Source of the DNA: Paenibacillus sp. MAHUQ-63
Lineage (GTDB): Bacteria > Bacillota > Bacilli > Paenibacillales > NBRC-103111
DNA length: 64,000 nt
Assembly (NCBI RefSeq): GCF_028765165.1
Contig: NZ_JARADB010000002.1
Coordinates: 62,001 to 126,000 of the forward strand
Direction of reading: 5' to 3'
Positions 9,003 to 18,466 of this stretch are shown piece by piece. A model generated the notes under the pieces. The model ran no database searches. It had not been told where the DNA came from and saw nothing but the letters and a program-made list of their open reading frames with translations. The translations under genes and the position numbers were made by a program. Position 1 is the first letter of the stretch. Every line of letters begins with the position of its first letter.

Positions 9003-9030
9003 CGGCGATTTCGCCGTTTTCCTTGTTTTA
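9003..9030 (+). terminator. Short terminator between binding protein and histidine kinase genes
   Basis: CGGCGA / TCGCCG with a two-base loop is followed by TTTTCCTTGTTTT. The stem is short, so this may be a partial terminator that lowers expression of the kinase relative to the abundant binding protein. Confidence 0.6.
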
Positions 9031-9085
9031 TTTCCCACCGAATGATGTATGATAATTGAAAAGTGCTTTATTGGAGGTATGGAGA

Positions 9086-10846
9086 TTGGCTTTGAGCTGG
9101 CTGTATCGCGTATCGTTTTACCGCAGAATCCAAATTTCGCTGCTGCTGTTCCTTATTATTCCCCTGCTGTTCATAACCGGGCTGTCCTACGTCGCGAATA
9201 AGCAGGCGAACGAGGACAACGTTCGAATGAATATGAAAGGAATTATCGGGATTCTCGCCGGCGACTTGTCCAAAACGGCTAACGACGTTACGTATACGGT
9301 CAACCAGTACTCGGCCTCGCAATCGAACGGTTTATTAGACAGTTTGAGAGAGTTAAGTAATTTGAAGGGTTTCGATAGTTTTGAGAGTTACCGTACGTAT
9401 ACCCGCCTGAATGAAAGCGCTGCTCTTCAAGCCGGCAAATTATCACTGGCACACGTTAGTGTATTTTTCATTAATCGCGCGCATTATCCCATCATCGGCA
9501 CCTTGAATGGTCGCGATGCCGCTATGCTTCGGAAAGACAGCCGCTTCGAACATCTGACGGAAGAAGAAGCCTCCACAGGCATTGTCCGCTGGTTCCGGGC
9601 TGAGCGGGGCAGCAGTTACGGGGATGTTTTCAGCGCGTCTTATTATCTGTTTGTGAAGAAAACGGTCTATGATCCATTCCGCGGCCTTGTCTTGGGTACG
9701 CTCTTCGTCGGTATTCCGGACGTTTACTTCCAAGGGCTGTTCAGCAACGCGGGGGATGGCGTGTTTACCTTGTACGAGGCGGACGGGTCGATGATCGCAG
9801 GCATGGACAGCAGCCCGCTATCGTTATCCGACGGTCCTGCGGACGGCTGGATGAGAGAGACAACAGCGGTGCCGGGTACGTCCTGGACTCTAACCTATGA
9901 TATCAATGCCGGCTTAGCAACCGGGGATGTCACGCAGCGATTCTGGTATTTGATTATGGCCGTGTGTATCGTCATGTTCGTATTCCTGTTCATGTCCGGC
10001 GTCATCGCGAAAGGGCTGAACAAGCCGATCCAGAAGCTGATGCGAATCGCTTCCCAATACGGAGAAGGCAACAGCTCGATCCGGTATCATGCCGAAGGGC
10101 AGGACGAAATTTCGAATTTGGGCCAATCGATCAACAGCATGCTGGATAATATCAATGCGCTGATCCGCAAGGTTGAAGCGGAGCAGGAAGAGAAGCGAAC
10201 CATCGAGCTCTATGCCTTGTTCTCGCAAATTCAACCGCACTTTTTGCTGAATACGCTCAACTCTATCAAATGCAATTTGGCCATTGAGGGAGATAAGGTG
10301 CATAGTGAGACGATCGACTCTTTAATGGCCTTGCTTCGTGCCCATTTGCGCGTGCATGAGCCGCTAACCTTGGCCGATGAGTGCAAGCTGCTTGGTCAAT
10401 ATGTATCCATCATGCGTATGCGGAACCGCTTGCCGATCGAACTCATCATCGATATCCCCGATTGGAGCCGCAAGGTTGTCGTTCCACGGCTGCTGCTTCA
10501 GCCCTTGGTCGAGAACAGCATCATTCACGGGTTCAGCCATTCGACCCCCAACCCGAGAATTGAAGTGACGGTCCAGGAAGCGGAGGGCGGCTTCTCCATT
10601 CAGGTGGCGGACAACGGGAAGGGGATGGCTCCCGAAACGGCAGAGGCATTGAATCGGAAGCTGGAGAATGAGGTGGAGCAGGTCGGCGAGCGGGGAGTCG
10701 GGATGTATAACGCCATGCGCCGTTTAAAGCTGACGTTTGGCGATAACGCCAGATTGCTTGTCAGACAGCGAACACATGGAGGCTTCGCCGCCGTCTTGTA
10801 TATTCCATGGAACGAATTCGAAGGAAAGGATTACGCCGATGTTTAA
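9086..10846 (+). CDS. Sensor histidine kinase, YesM family
   Basis: A 586-residue membrane sensor kinase. Order: cytoplasmic basic start, first transmembrane helix (about 15-35), a 270-residue extracellular sensor region, second transmembrane helix (about 295-315), HAMP linker (KGLNKPIQKLMRIASQYGEG), His_kinase domain with QIQPHFLLNTLNSIKC (phosphorylated His385) and an ATPase domain (NSIIHG, DNGKGM, GVGMYN). The TTG at 9086 is chosen because GGAGG sits nine bases before it; the TTG at 9056 has no such site. It overlaps the response regulator gene by eight bases. YesM/YesN pairs sense extracellular sugars, so this one probably controls the surrounding importer and glycosidases. Confidence 0.9.
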   Translation: MALSWLYRVSFYRRIQISLLLFLIIPLLFITGLSYVANKQANEDNVRMNMKGIIGILAGDLSKTANDVTYTVNQYSASQSNGLLDSLRELSNLKGFDSFESYRTYTRLNESAALQAGKLSLAHVSVFFINRAHYPIIGTLNGRDAAMLRKDSRFEHLTEEEASTGIVRWFRAERGSSYGDVFSASYYLFVKKTVYDPFRGLVLGTLFVGIPDVYFQGLFSNAGDGVFTLYEADGSMIAGMDSSPLSLSDGPADGWMRETTAVPGTSWTLTYDINAGLATGDVTQRFWYLIMAVCIVMFVFLFMSGVIAKGLNKPIQKLMRIASQYGEGNSSIRYHAEGQDEISNLGQSINSMLDNINALIRKVEAEQEEKRTIELYALFSQIQPHFLLNTLNSIKCNLAIEGDKVHSETIDSLMALLRAHLRVHEPLTLADECKLLGQYVSIMRMRNRLPIELIIDIPDWSRKVVVPRLLLQPLVENSIIHGFSHSTPNPRIEVTVQEAEGGFSIQVADNGKGMAPETAEALNRKLENEVEQVGERGVGMYNAMRRLKLTFGDNARLLVRQRTHGGFAAVLYIPWNEFEGKDYADV

Positions 10847-12437
10847 GGTGATGCTGATTGACGACGACGTACCCGTCGTAGAATATATACGCAAGCTGGT
10901 TAACTGGGAAGCGTTAGGGCTTCGCATATGCGCCGAAGCTTACTCGGCAGCCGATGCGAAGGAACGCTATGAAGCGGCGCTGCCGGATATTTTAATTACG
11001 GATATCGGCTTACCGGACGGCAACGGCATGGAGCTGGCGCGCCAGTTTCGCGGCATGCACGCCCAGCTTCGCGTCATCTTCCTGACTTGCCACGAAGATT
11101 TCCAATTCGTCAAGGAAGCTCTGCGGATCGATGCGGACGATTATGTCGTGAAGGATGAGCTTAGCCCGGAGAAAATAACGGAAAGCTTGGAGAAGGCGAT
11201 ATCCAAGCTCTCGAACGAGCAGGAACAGCTGGAGCAAATGGCGTACAAGAGCGACTTGGCGCGCAATAAAGACATTTTACTTCAGCAATTTTTCCATGAA
11301 TTGTCCCATACCTCGGATCCCTCAGGGCTGCTTGAACAAGGTAGGCGCTTGGGCATCGATTGGACCGGCTCGTGCTTCGGCGCAGCATCGTTTCATGTGG
11401 ACCAAGGAGATCTCTTGGAAACATATGATCGGAAGAACCTCGAATTGGTCCATTATGCCGCCTATAACATTGCTTTGGAGTTGGCGGCCGGAACGGGCAT
11501 TACGATATTTATGGCTAAGGATCAGCGATTGTGGACGATTTCCTGCGAAGGGGATCCGGCTGCCGCCAAAGCCTCGCTGGAGCGATTCATCCCGCAGCTC
11601 CGGGAGAAGCTGGGGGAGTTCTTAAGAGTGGACGGCTATGCGTCGATTGGAGAGGATACGAGCTCGCTTGCCGGTTTGGGCGGCTTACTAGGGAAAGTGA
11701 AGGAGCTCCATGATCGGCTGTATGACATGGACAGCCGGAATGAGGACACTCCATGGCCCTTGATGAATAGCGGGCATTCACCGGAAGCGGATGCAAGCCT
11801 CGGACTTGAGGCGCTTTCGGCGAAATGGATCGAATCACTCCTCGATGGGAATCAGTCCTTAGCGCACATTTATCTGGGGAACATGAAGAGGGCCATGCGC
11901 ATAGCTTCTAAGGACGCAGCGAAGACGAAGGAGTGGCTGATCCGGCTCGTACAAGAGGTAAGTATTCGGTTCGGCCGTTCCGTGCCTGCGGGCATTCAGG
12001 AAGATATCGCGCATACGGTCCGCCTGGAAGAGGCTGCTCGGATCGTGCGTTGGTATTCGGAGCGTCTTCTACAGGACGTATCGGCGACCTCAGCGGAGAC
12101 CTATGAGACAAACCCTGATATCAAAGCGATTCATGCTTTCATCCGCGAGCACATCTACAGAAACATTACGTCCATTGATATCGCGAGGCATTTGCACTTG
12201 AATCCCAGCTATTTCTCGCGTTATTTCAAGAAGCTTACGGGTCAGAACTTTACCGATTATGTGCATTTAATCAAAATGGAGGAAGCGAAGCGGCTGCTCG
12301 CCAAAGGTGAAACGGCGGAACATACGGCGTATATGCTCGGTTATTCCGACCGCGCTTATTTCTCCAAAGTATTCAAGAAGTATACAGGGGTGAGCCCGAG
12401 CGAATACAAGCAGCACCCCTTAATCATGAAGGAGTGA
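10839..12437 (+). CDS. Response regulator with AraC-type DNA-binding domain, YesN family
   Basis: A 532-residue two-domain regulator. The receiver starts at the ATG (MFKVMLIDDD), with Asp55 (ILITDIGLPDGNGMEL) as the phosphoacceptor. A long central region follows, and the C-terminal 100 residues form the double helix-turn-helix of AraC proteins (DIARHLHLNPSYFSRYFKKLTGQ and AYMLGYSDRAYFSKVFKKYTG). The gene starts inside the kinase gene, so the two are made together. Its likely targets are the promoters of locus A, where CATATGAA at 5614-5621 is one candidate contact. Confidence 0.92.
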   Translation: MFKVMLIDDDVPVVEYIRKLVNWEALGLRICAEAYSAADAKERYEAALPDILITDIGLPDGNGMELARQFRGMHAQLRVIFLTCHEDFQFVKEALRIDADDYVVKDELSPEKITESLEKAISKLSNEQEQLEQMAYKSDLARNKDILLQQFFHELSHTSDPSGLLEQGRRLGIDWTGSCFGAASFHVDQGDLLETYDRKNLELVHYAAYNIALELAAGTGITIFMAKDQRLWTISCEGDPAAAKASLERFIPQLREKLGEFLRVDGYASIGEDTSSLAGLGGLLGKVKELHDRLYDMDSRNEDTPWPLMNSGHSPEADASLGLEALSAKWIESLLDGNQSLAHIYLGNMKRAMRIASKDAAKTKEWLIRLVQEVSIRFGRSVPAGIQEDIAHTVRLEEAARIVRWYSERLLQDVSATSAETYETNPDIKAIHAFIREHIYRNITSIDIARHLHLNPSYFSRYFKKLTGQNFTDYVHLIKMEEAKRLLAKGETAEHTAYMLGYSDRAYFSKVFKKYTGVSPSEYKQHPLIMKE

Positions 12438-12442
12438 GAGCA

Positions 12443-14011
12443 TTGACTACTTTCAACATGCCGAAGGAACGGTTGCCATGGGTTTCGGACCAGGGCGACG
12501 GTACGTTCACCAATCCGATTCTCCATGCGGACTATTCCGATCCCGACGTCGTTCGAGTCGGAAGCGATTTCTATATGACGGCATCCAGCTTCGGTCATCT
12601 GCCGGGACTGCCGATCCTTCATTCCAAAGATCTTGTCAATTGGCGTTTAATCAATCACGCCATACCGCGTATGCCGCTGAGCGGATACGATCGCCCGCAG
12701 CACGGGAATGGCGTATGGGCGCCGAGCATCCGGTTTCACGCCGATAAATTTTGGATATTTTACGGTGACCCCGATGTCGGGATTTTCATGACGACCGCCG
12801 ATGATCCTGCCGGAAACTGGTCGGAGATTCACCTTGTTCATGAAGGCAAAGGGCTCATCGACGCTTGCCCTTTCTGGGACGACAACGGGGATGCTTACTT
12901 GGTGCATGCCTATGCGCAGAGCCGGAGCGGCATCAAGCATCGGCTTCGCGTACGGCGCATGTCTCCGGACGGCAAGCAGCTTCTAGATGAAGGCGTTGTC
13001 ATCATCGATGACCCCAACCGTCATCCGACCATTGAAGGACCGAAGATGTACAAAAGGAATGGCTATTATTACGTGTTCGCACCTGCCGGAGGCGTTGAAG
13101 AAGGCTGGCAAACCGTGCTGCGCGCATCCCATCCATTCGGTCCGTATGAGGATCGGATTGTGCTGCACCAGGGGGATACCGTGATCAACGGTCCGCATCA
13201 GGGCGCCTGGGTGGAGCTCGAATCCGGCGAATCCTGGTTTATCCATTTTCAGCACAAAGACGCTTATGGCAGAATCGTTCACCTGCAGCCAATGAACTGG
13301 TCGGCGAATGATTGGCCAACAATGGGGGTTGACCTCGACGGGGATGGCATAGGCGAGCCCGTTCTCAACTTCCGAAAGCCGAATGTCGGCGGCGAATACC
13401 CGATCTGTGTGCCGGCAGGTTCAGACGGGTTCGATGAGGAACAGCTGGGTTTGCAGTGGCAGTGGCAGGCTAACCCTGAAGAAGGCTGGCACTCCCTGGC
13501 GGAACGGCCGGGCTGGCTGAGGTTATTCGCGCAACCCCTGCCCGAGGGGACCTCTTCCATGTATCAGGCGCCTTCCCTGCTCTTGCAGAAGTTCCCTGCG
13601 CTAACGTTCGAGACAACGGTCCGTGTGGATGGAACCGGCTTGAACTATGGCGATCAGGCGGGACTTATCGTATTCGGATACAGCTATGCGGCTTTGATCT
13701 ATACGAAGAGTGCGGAGGGAGGACCGGAGCTTCAGCTGCTCGAAGGGAATCAAGACGGGCATACGGTCAAATGGCGGCGCACAATTGCCGGTCAGGAGAT
13801 ATCGCTGCGTGTCAACGTCCAACCGGGAGCGGCGTGCACATTCCAATACAGCCTGGACGGTCACAGCTACGAGCTTATCGATCTGCCTGCATTTCAAGCG
13901 ACCGTAAGCAAGTGGGTAGGCGCGAAGGTAGGGCTGTTCGCCCAAACAGGGAGTACTCCTGGGGGCTTCGCGGATTTTGATCAATTCTCTATGACAAGTG
14001 TTTCCGAATAA
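12443..14011 (+). CDS. Glycoside hydrolase family 43, beta-xylosidase/alpha-arabinofuranosidase type
   Basis: A 522-residue cytoplasmic enzyme (no signal peptide). The five-bladed GH43 domain begins with NPILHADYSDPDVVRVG, carrying the catalytic aspartate, and continues with ACPFWDDNGDAYLVHA and IEGPKMYKRNGYYYVFAPAGG, where Glu198 is the likely acid. From about residue 325 a beta-sandwich of the GH43 C-terminal type follows. AAGGAG eight bases before the TTG at 12443 decides this start over the overlapping GTG at 12434. It should remove xylose or arabinose from oligosaccharides taken up by the nearby importer. Confidence 0.88.
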   Translation: MTTFNMPKERLPWVSDQGDGTFTNPILHADYSDPDVVRVGSDFYMTASSFGHLPGLPILHSKDLVNWRLINHAIPRMPLSGYDRPQHGNGVWAPSIRFHADKFWIFYGDPDVGIFMTTADDPAGNWSEIHLVHEGKGLIDACPFWDDNGDAYLVHAYAQSRSGIKHRLRVRRMSPDGKQLLDEGVVIIDDPNRHPTIEGPKMYKRNGYYYVFAPAGGVEEGWQTVLRASHPFGPYEDRIVLHQGDTVINGPHQGAWVELESGESWFIHFQHKDAYGRIVHLQPMNWSANDWPTMGVDLDGDGIGEPVLNFRKPNVGGEYPICVPAGSDGFDEEQLGLQWQWQANPEEGWHSLAERPGWLRLFAQPLPEGTSSMYQAPSLLLQKFPALTFETTVRVDGTGLNYGDQAGLIVFGYSYAALIYTKSAEGGPELQLLEGNQDGHTVKWRRTIAGQEISLRVNVQPGAACTFQYSLDGHSYELIDLPAFQATVSKWVGAKVGLFAQTGSTPGGFADFDQFSMTSVSE

Positions 14012-14038
14012 ATCAGGATCGGTGGGGGAGGAATCATC

Positions 14039-16318
14039 GTGAGCTTAGATGTCGAAAGAAGGATATGGTTTCGCAAGCCTGCAGCGGAATGGGACGAGGC
14101 ACTGCCGCTTGGCAATGGAAGGTTAGGCGCAATGGTGTTCGGCAGCGTGCATAACGAAAGGATTCAGCTCAATGAGGATTCGCTTTGGTATGGAGGTCCG
14201 CGCGATAGACACAACCCCGACGCCGCAGCGTATTTGCCGCGGATTCGCGAACTCGTCTTTGCCGGTCGTCCGAAGGAAGCGGAGCGCTTGGCGGCGCTGG
14301 CATTGACAGGGCTTCCGGAGACCCAAAGGCATTATGTGCCTCTGGGTGATCTGCTGCTGACGTTTCCCGATTTGCAGCGTGGGGACGCTGGGCCATATGT
14401 ACGCGAATTGGACTTGTCGGAAGCGAAGGCCAGGGTATCTTTCAAGATGAATGATACGACCTATTATCGTGAGCTGTTCATCAGCTGCCCGGACCAGGTG
14501 CTTGCCGTTCGCCTGACTGCGGACCGGCCAGGTGCGCTTACAGTACATGCACGACTTTCCCGGGCGAAATGGAGATATGTCGAACGAATCGAGAAGATCG
14601 GGAACGACACGCTCGCGATGCGCGGAAACAGCGGAGGTGAGGGCGGGGTGGATTATCGTGCCGTACTTCGCTGCACAACTTCGGGGGGCAGCCTGCAAGC
14701 CATAGGCGAGCATCTGGTTGTCCAAGATGCGGATGAAGTCATCTTCTATCTGGCAGGGGCAACAACTTATCGCCACAGCGATCCGGAAGCGTATTGCTTG
14801 GAGCGTGTGGAAGCGGCGGTGACAAAAGGGTTCCAAAGCGTTGAAGAGGACCACCGTAAGGACTACGCCCGGTTGTTCGAACGGATGCGCTTTACCTTGA
14901 CGGGTGACGAAGAGCTCAGAGAGCTGGACACCGCCGAACGACTGGAACGCATAAAAACAGGGAAGCGAGATAACGGACTCCTCGCGTTATATTTTAACTA
15001 TGGACGGTATCTGCTCATCGCTTCCAGCCGACCGGGTTCATTGCCGGCGAATTTGCAGGGAATCTGGAATCGTGAATTTCTTCCAAGCTGGGACAGCAAA
15101 TTCACGATCAATATTAACCTGCAGATGAATTATTGGCTGGCGGAGCCTTGTAACTTGGCTGATCTGCATGAACCGCTCTTTGACCTGATCGAGAGGCTGG
15201 TTCAATCCGGCCGGCGAACGGCCAATGTCATGTACGGTTGCAGGGGCGCTGCTGCGCATCATAACACAGATTTATGGGCGGACAGCGCGCCGCAAGACAC
15301 ATGGATCCCTGCAACATATTGGCCGCTGGGGCTGGCTTGGTTAGCGCTTCATGTTTGGGAGCATTATCAGTTCTCGGGTGATAAGGAATTTCTTGCGAAG
15401 CGGTATCACATCTTGCAAGAGGCATCCAGATTCGCGCTGGACTTTCTGGTGGAAAGCCCTGAAGGCGATCTCGTCACATGTCCTACCATATCTCCGGAGA
15501 ATACGTATGTATTGCCAAATGGTGAGCCTGGGATCTTCACGTATGGCGCAACGATGGATAATCAACTGCTGCGCGCGTTATTCGGAGTCTGTAAGGAAGC
15601 GGCGGAGGTTCTCGCGACCGACGAAGATTTCCGTCTGGAGTTGGAGGGGGCATCCAGCCGTTTGCCTCAGACGACAATCGGCAAGCATGGGCAAATCCAG
15701 GAATGGATTCACGACTACGACGAAGCGGAGCCTGGCCATCGTCATATCTCTCACTTGTTCGGACTGCATCCCGGGAATGAAATCCGCCTAAACGGAACGC
15801 CGGAGCTGGCCCATGCAGCCAGAGTAACGCTTGAGAGAAGGCTGGCCAGCGGCGGCGGTCATACGGGCTGGAGCCGTGCATGGATAATCAACTTTTGGGC
15901 CCGGCTGCAGGACGGGGAACAAGCCGGTGAACATCTGCAGCAGCTTCTTAGGAAATCTACCTTGCCGAACTTGCTGGATAATCATCCGCCCTTTCAGATT
16001 GACGGTAACTTCGGCGGTACAGCGGGGATCGCGGAATTGCTCCTCCAAAGTCACGAAGGCGAGCTCCATCTCTTGCCTGCCTTGCCTCCCGATTGGCAGG
16101 ATGGCCAAATTAGCGGTCTTCGGGCTCGGGGTGGCTATACCGTTGAGCTGAGTTGGACGAACGGTCAATTACAGACTGCACGCATCGAGGCGCAGCGCGA
16201 TGGCAGCTGCCAGGTGCGAATTAGCGGCTCGGCGTTCATCGAGTTCCCGGTCACCGCGGGGGGCGTATACCTGTACGAAGCTCAAGGGGAGCCTTCATTC
16301 GTGGAAGTAAGAGGCTAG
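14039..16318 (+). CDS. Glycoside hydrolase family 95, alpha-L-fucosidase type
   Basis: A 759-residue inverting hydrolase without signal peptide, therefore cytoplasmic. The N-terminal beta domain has WDEALPLGNGRLGAMVFG and NEDSLWYGGP. The (alpha/alpha)6 domain holds GIWNREFLPSWDSKFTININ, HHNTDLWADSAPQD, the PTISPEN glutamate and FQIDGNFGGTAGIAELL, whose aspartate is the base-activating residue of the family. GH95 enzymes cleave alpha-1,2-linked L-fucose, and some act on L-galactose. GTG start with GGGGGAGG upstream. With the GH43 enzyme it could trim fucosylated, xylose-containing side chains such as those of xyloglucan; this pairing is inference. Confidence 0.9.
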   Translation: MSLDVERRIWFRKPAAEWDEALPLGNGRLGAMVFGSVHNERIQLNEDSLWYGGPRDRHNPDAAAYLPRIRELVFAGRPKEAERLAALALTGLPETQRHYVPLGDLLLTFPDLQRGDAGPYVRELDLSEAKARVSFKMNDTTYYRELFISCPDQVLAVRLTADRPGALTVHARLSRAKWRYVERIEKIGNDTLAMRGNSGGEGGVDYRAVLRCTTSGGSLQAIGEHLVVQDADEVIFYLAGATTYRHSDPEAYCLERVEAAVTKGFQSVEEDHRKDYARLFERMRFTLTGDEELRELDTAERLERIKTGKRDNGLLALYFNYGRYLLIASSRPGSLPANLQGIWNREFLPSWDSKFTININLQMNYWLAEPCNLADLHEPLFDLIERLVQSGRRTANVMYGCRGAAAHHNTDLWADSAPQDTWIPATYWPLGLAWLALHVWEHYQFSGDKEFLAKRYHILQEASRFALDFLVESPEGDLVTCPTISPENTYVLPNGEPGIFTYGATMDNQLLRALFGVCKEAAEVLATDEDFRLELEGASSRLPQTTIGKHGQIQEWIHDYDEAEPGHRHISHLFGLHPGNEIRLNGTPELAHAARVTLERRLASGGGHTGWSRAWIINFWARLQDGEQAGEHLQQLLRKSTLPNLLDNHPPFQIDGNFGGTAGIAELLLQSHEGELHLLPALPPDWQDGQISGLRARGGYTVELSWTNGQLQTARIEAQRDGSCQVRISGSAFIEFPVTAGGVYLYEAQGEPSFVEVRG

Positions 16319-16342
16319 GTTAGTTAGGCGAAGATCATAAGA

Positions 16343-16390
16343 AGAGCGGCAGCGAGAACTTTGTTTCACGTCTCAGCTGCCGTCTTTTTA
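16343..16390 (+). terminator. Terminator closing locus A
   Basis: AGAGCGGCAGC (16343-16353) pairs with GCTGCCGTCT (16376-16385) around a loop, followed by TTTTTATT. The convergent AraC gene on the minus strand ends at 16391. Confidence 0.75.
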
Positions 16391-17284
16391 TTAGGTAGTC
16401 CGATCAATTCGGATGTTGCGGAATTCCTTCGGCGTCATGTTACGATGTTTCTTAAAAGATTGGATAAAATGGTTCACGTGATTGAACCCGACTCTCCGGG
16501 CAATTTCGGATATCGTATACTCCGCAGACGCCAACAGCTCGCAGCTCCGTTTAATACGGTACTGAACTAGATAGAAGTAAGGCGTCATTTGAATGCTTTT
16601 CTTAAAGCTGCGAGTGCATTCGGAAACACTCAAATGGGCTGCGTCTGCAATTTCCTTCAAGGTTAGAGGGTCTGTATAGTTTTGGTGAATAAAGCTAAGC
16701 ATTAATTGCAATCTTTCTTGCTGTAGTCTGCTTTGCTTAGAGGGCTCTTCGGAAGATAAAGAAAGATGAGATATAAGAATCAACCATAACTGAACCGTTT
16801 TGATGGAAACCTCGTACTGCCATCCCCAGTTTGCTTTCGTTTCGAAGGCTTCCTTCATAGACCACAGGATTTGCAGGATTTGCTTTTGCCACTCCGATAC
16901 GCCTTTAATTTCGCAGGACAATATATAAGAATTGGTAAAAGGGCGAACATACTTATGTTCCATCGCACTATCGGAATAAAAGGCGAGCAGCTTCTCCGGA
17001 AAATTGAAACTGACATATTCGCCGTCAGGCATCAGATGTGTAACAATGTGAAGGACACTTTTGTTTATGAAAATGGCCTCGCCCCTGTCTAATCGATAAT
17101 CAATGCCGTTGATTCGTATCGTCAATCTCCCTTTGGTCACCAAAGTAATCTGTAATTCTTCGTGCCAATGCAGATCGTTCACTCCCCGGCCTTCAGGAAC
17201 AGATCCATGATTCGTATGTGTGTACATGATGTACGGAAATGCTTCGTCAGGATACCGGATATCCTCGTGTAATTGCTTTTTCAA
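16391..17284 (-). CDS. AraC-family regulator with N-terminal cupin domain
   Basis: A 297-residue one-component regulator. The N-terminal half is a cupin-like sugar-binding domain (LHWHEELQITLVTKGRLTIRINGIDY, FINKSVLHIV). The C-terminal half is the AraC double helix-turn-helix (EIADAAHLSVSECTRSFKKS and EIARRVGFNHVNHFIQSFKKH). The start is TTG, read on the minus strand from 17284, with GGAGGAG before it. It diverges from an EamA-family exporter gene and is probably its regulator; the 108-base gap between them contains direct repeats that could be its operators. The ligand is unknown. Confidence 0.85.
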   Translation of the reverse strand: MKKQLHEDIRYPDEAFPYIMYTHTNHGSVPEGRGVNDLHWHEELQITLVTKGRLTIRINGIDYRLDRGEAIFINKSVLHIVTHLMPDGEYVSFNFPEKLLAFYSDSAMEHKYVRPFTNSYILSCEIKGVSEWQKQILQILWSMKEAFETKANWGWQYEVSIKTVQLWLILISHLSLSSEEPSKQSRLQQERLQLMLSFIHQNYTDPLTLKEIADAAHLSVSECTRSFKKSIQMTPYFYLVQYRIKRSCELLASAEYTISEIARRVGFNHVNHFIQSFKKHRNMTPKEFRNIRIDRTT

Positions 17285-17326
17285 GGGTGGGCTCCTCCGT
17301 TAGACGATATTTCGATATAAAGTAGA

Positions 17327-17367
17327 GATATTATTACACTAAATTGTCGTTATCGATGATATTATTA
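17327..17367. promoter_or_regulatory. Direct repeats between the divergent araC-type and exporter genes
   Basis: GATATTATTA occurs at 17327-17336 and again at 17358-17367, 31 bases apart, which is about three helical turns and puts both on one face of the DNA. AraC-type proteins bind direct repeats, so these are candidate operators. The region is AT-rich, so chance repetition is not excluded. Confidence 0.4.
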
Positions 17368-17431
17368 TATCCAGCCTAGGTTTACTCTTACAATGCTGTG
17401 CACAAGTATTGTATCGTCGCTTGGAGGATCA

Positions 17432-18337
17432 ATGGTTCAATTCAACAAATCTTCGTTACCTTCTCATCCGTTTATTCTGTTACTAATCAGTATATTGTCC
17501 GTTTCCGTCTCGTCCATCATGATCAAATTTTCAGATACACCTACTTCAGTAGCGGGGATGTACAGATTGTTTATTTCCGTCCTCATCATGCTCTTTTTTG
17601 TGCGCCGGGATAAGCTTCGCTCCTTAAACATGAATAAGAAAGATTGGATTCTTGTACTTCTTGCCGGTCTATTCCTAGGGTTACACTTCTTATTCTGGAT
17701 GGAATCTTTGGTCTATACCTCCGTTGCAAGCTCCATGGTCATCTTGTCGTTGCAGCCATTATTTGTGTTGGTGGGTTCATACTTTTGGTTCAAGGAACAA
17801 GCCAATCTGCTGACCATCAGCTGCTTGATCGTTGCGCTCTTGGGTTCAATCCTTATAGCTTGGGGAGACATAGGAGTTTCGAGAGAAGCGCTAATGGGGG
17901 ACGGTTTATCGTTAATAGGCACCCTTTTCGTTTCCGCCTATCTGCTGGCGGGGCAGAAGGCAAGCCATAAGATGGATGCAAATGTGTACAGCGTGCTCGT
18001 TTTTTTAATTGGCGGCATCGTCATGTTCGTCTACAACTTGCTTAATCATTACTCGTTAACGAAGTACGACTCCTCGGAATGGACTTATTTCTTGCTGCTT
18101 GCCATCATTCCAACGATTTTCGGACAGTATCTGTTCAACTTATTGTTAAAGTCCATTGGGGCAACGACCGTTTCGGTGGGGATTATTGGAGAACCTGTTC
18201 TAGCCATAATTCTTGCGTATCTATTGTTAGGTGAAACCATTACTATCTATCAGTTCTTAGGCGGTCTGATGACTTTAATTGGAATGGGCATGTATTTTTG
18301 GTCAAAATCTTTAAAGGTTAAGCGCTCGCTCTGTTGA
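17432..18337 (+). CDS. EamA/DMT-family transporter
   Basis: A 301-residue membrane protein with ten hydrophobic segments arranged as two EamA repeats (roughly residues 10-140 and 150-295). It belongs to the drug/metabolite transporter superfamily, whose members export amino acids, sugars or drugs. Typical stretches are FLGLHFLFWMESLVYTSVAS and IIPTIFGQYLFNLLLKSIGAT ending each repeat's core. The ATG at 17432 is preferred because GGAGG precedes it; an in-frame ATG at 17393 lacks a site. Divergent from an AraC-type regulator, which suggests inducible export of a small compound. Confidence 0.85.
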   Translation: MVQFNKSSLPSHPFILLLISILSVSVSSIMIKFSDTPTSVAGMYRLFISVLIMLFFVRRDKLRSLNMNKKDWILVLLAGLFLGLHFLFWMESLVYTSVASSMVILSLQPLFVLVGSYFWFKEQANLLTISCLIVALLGSILIAWGDIGVSREALMGDGLSLIGTLFVSAYLLAGQKASHKMDANVYSVLVFLIGGIVMFVYNLLNHYSLTKYDSSEWTYFLLLAIIPTIFGQYLFNLLLKSIGATTVSVGIIGEPVLAIILAYLLLGETITIYQFLGGLMTLIGMGMYFWSKSLKVKRSLC

Positions 18338-18352
18338 AGCGAGCGCTTTTTA
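18321..18352 (+). terminator. Terminator overlapping the end of the EamA transporter gene
   Basis: AGCGCTCGCT (18321-18330) and AGCGAGCGCT (18338-18347) form a perfect 10-bp stem followed by a T-run. The left arm lies inside the last codons of the transporter gene. Confidence 0.85.
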
Positions 18353-18466
18353 ACGTTTGGACATACCCCTACCTATAACGCCTCTCGGTTTTGCGATCTG
18401 ATTTACTGGTTATATATACCTGTAGGCATGAATCCAGATGAATCCTCTCATAAGGAGTTGTTATTG

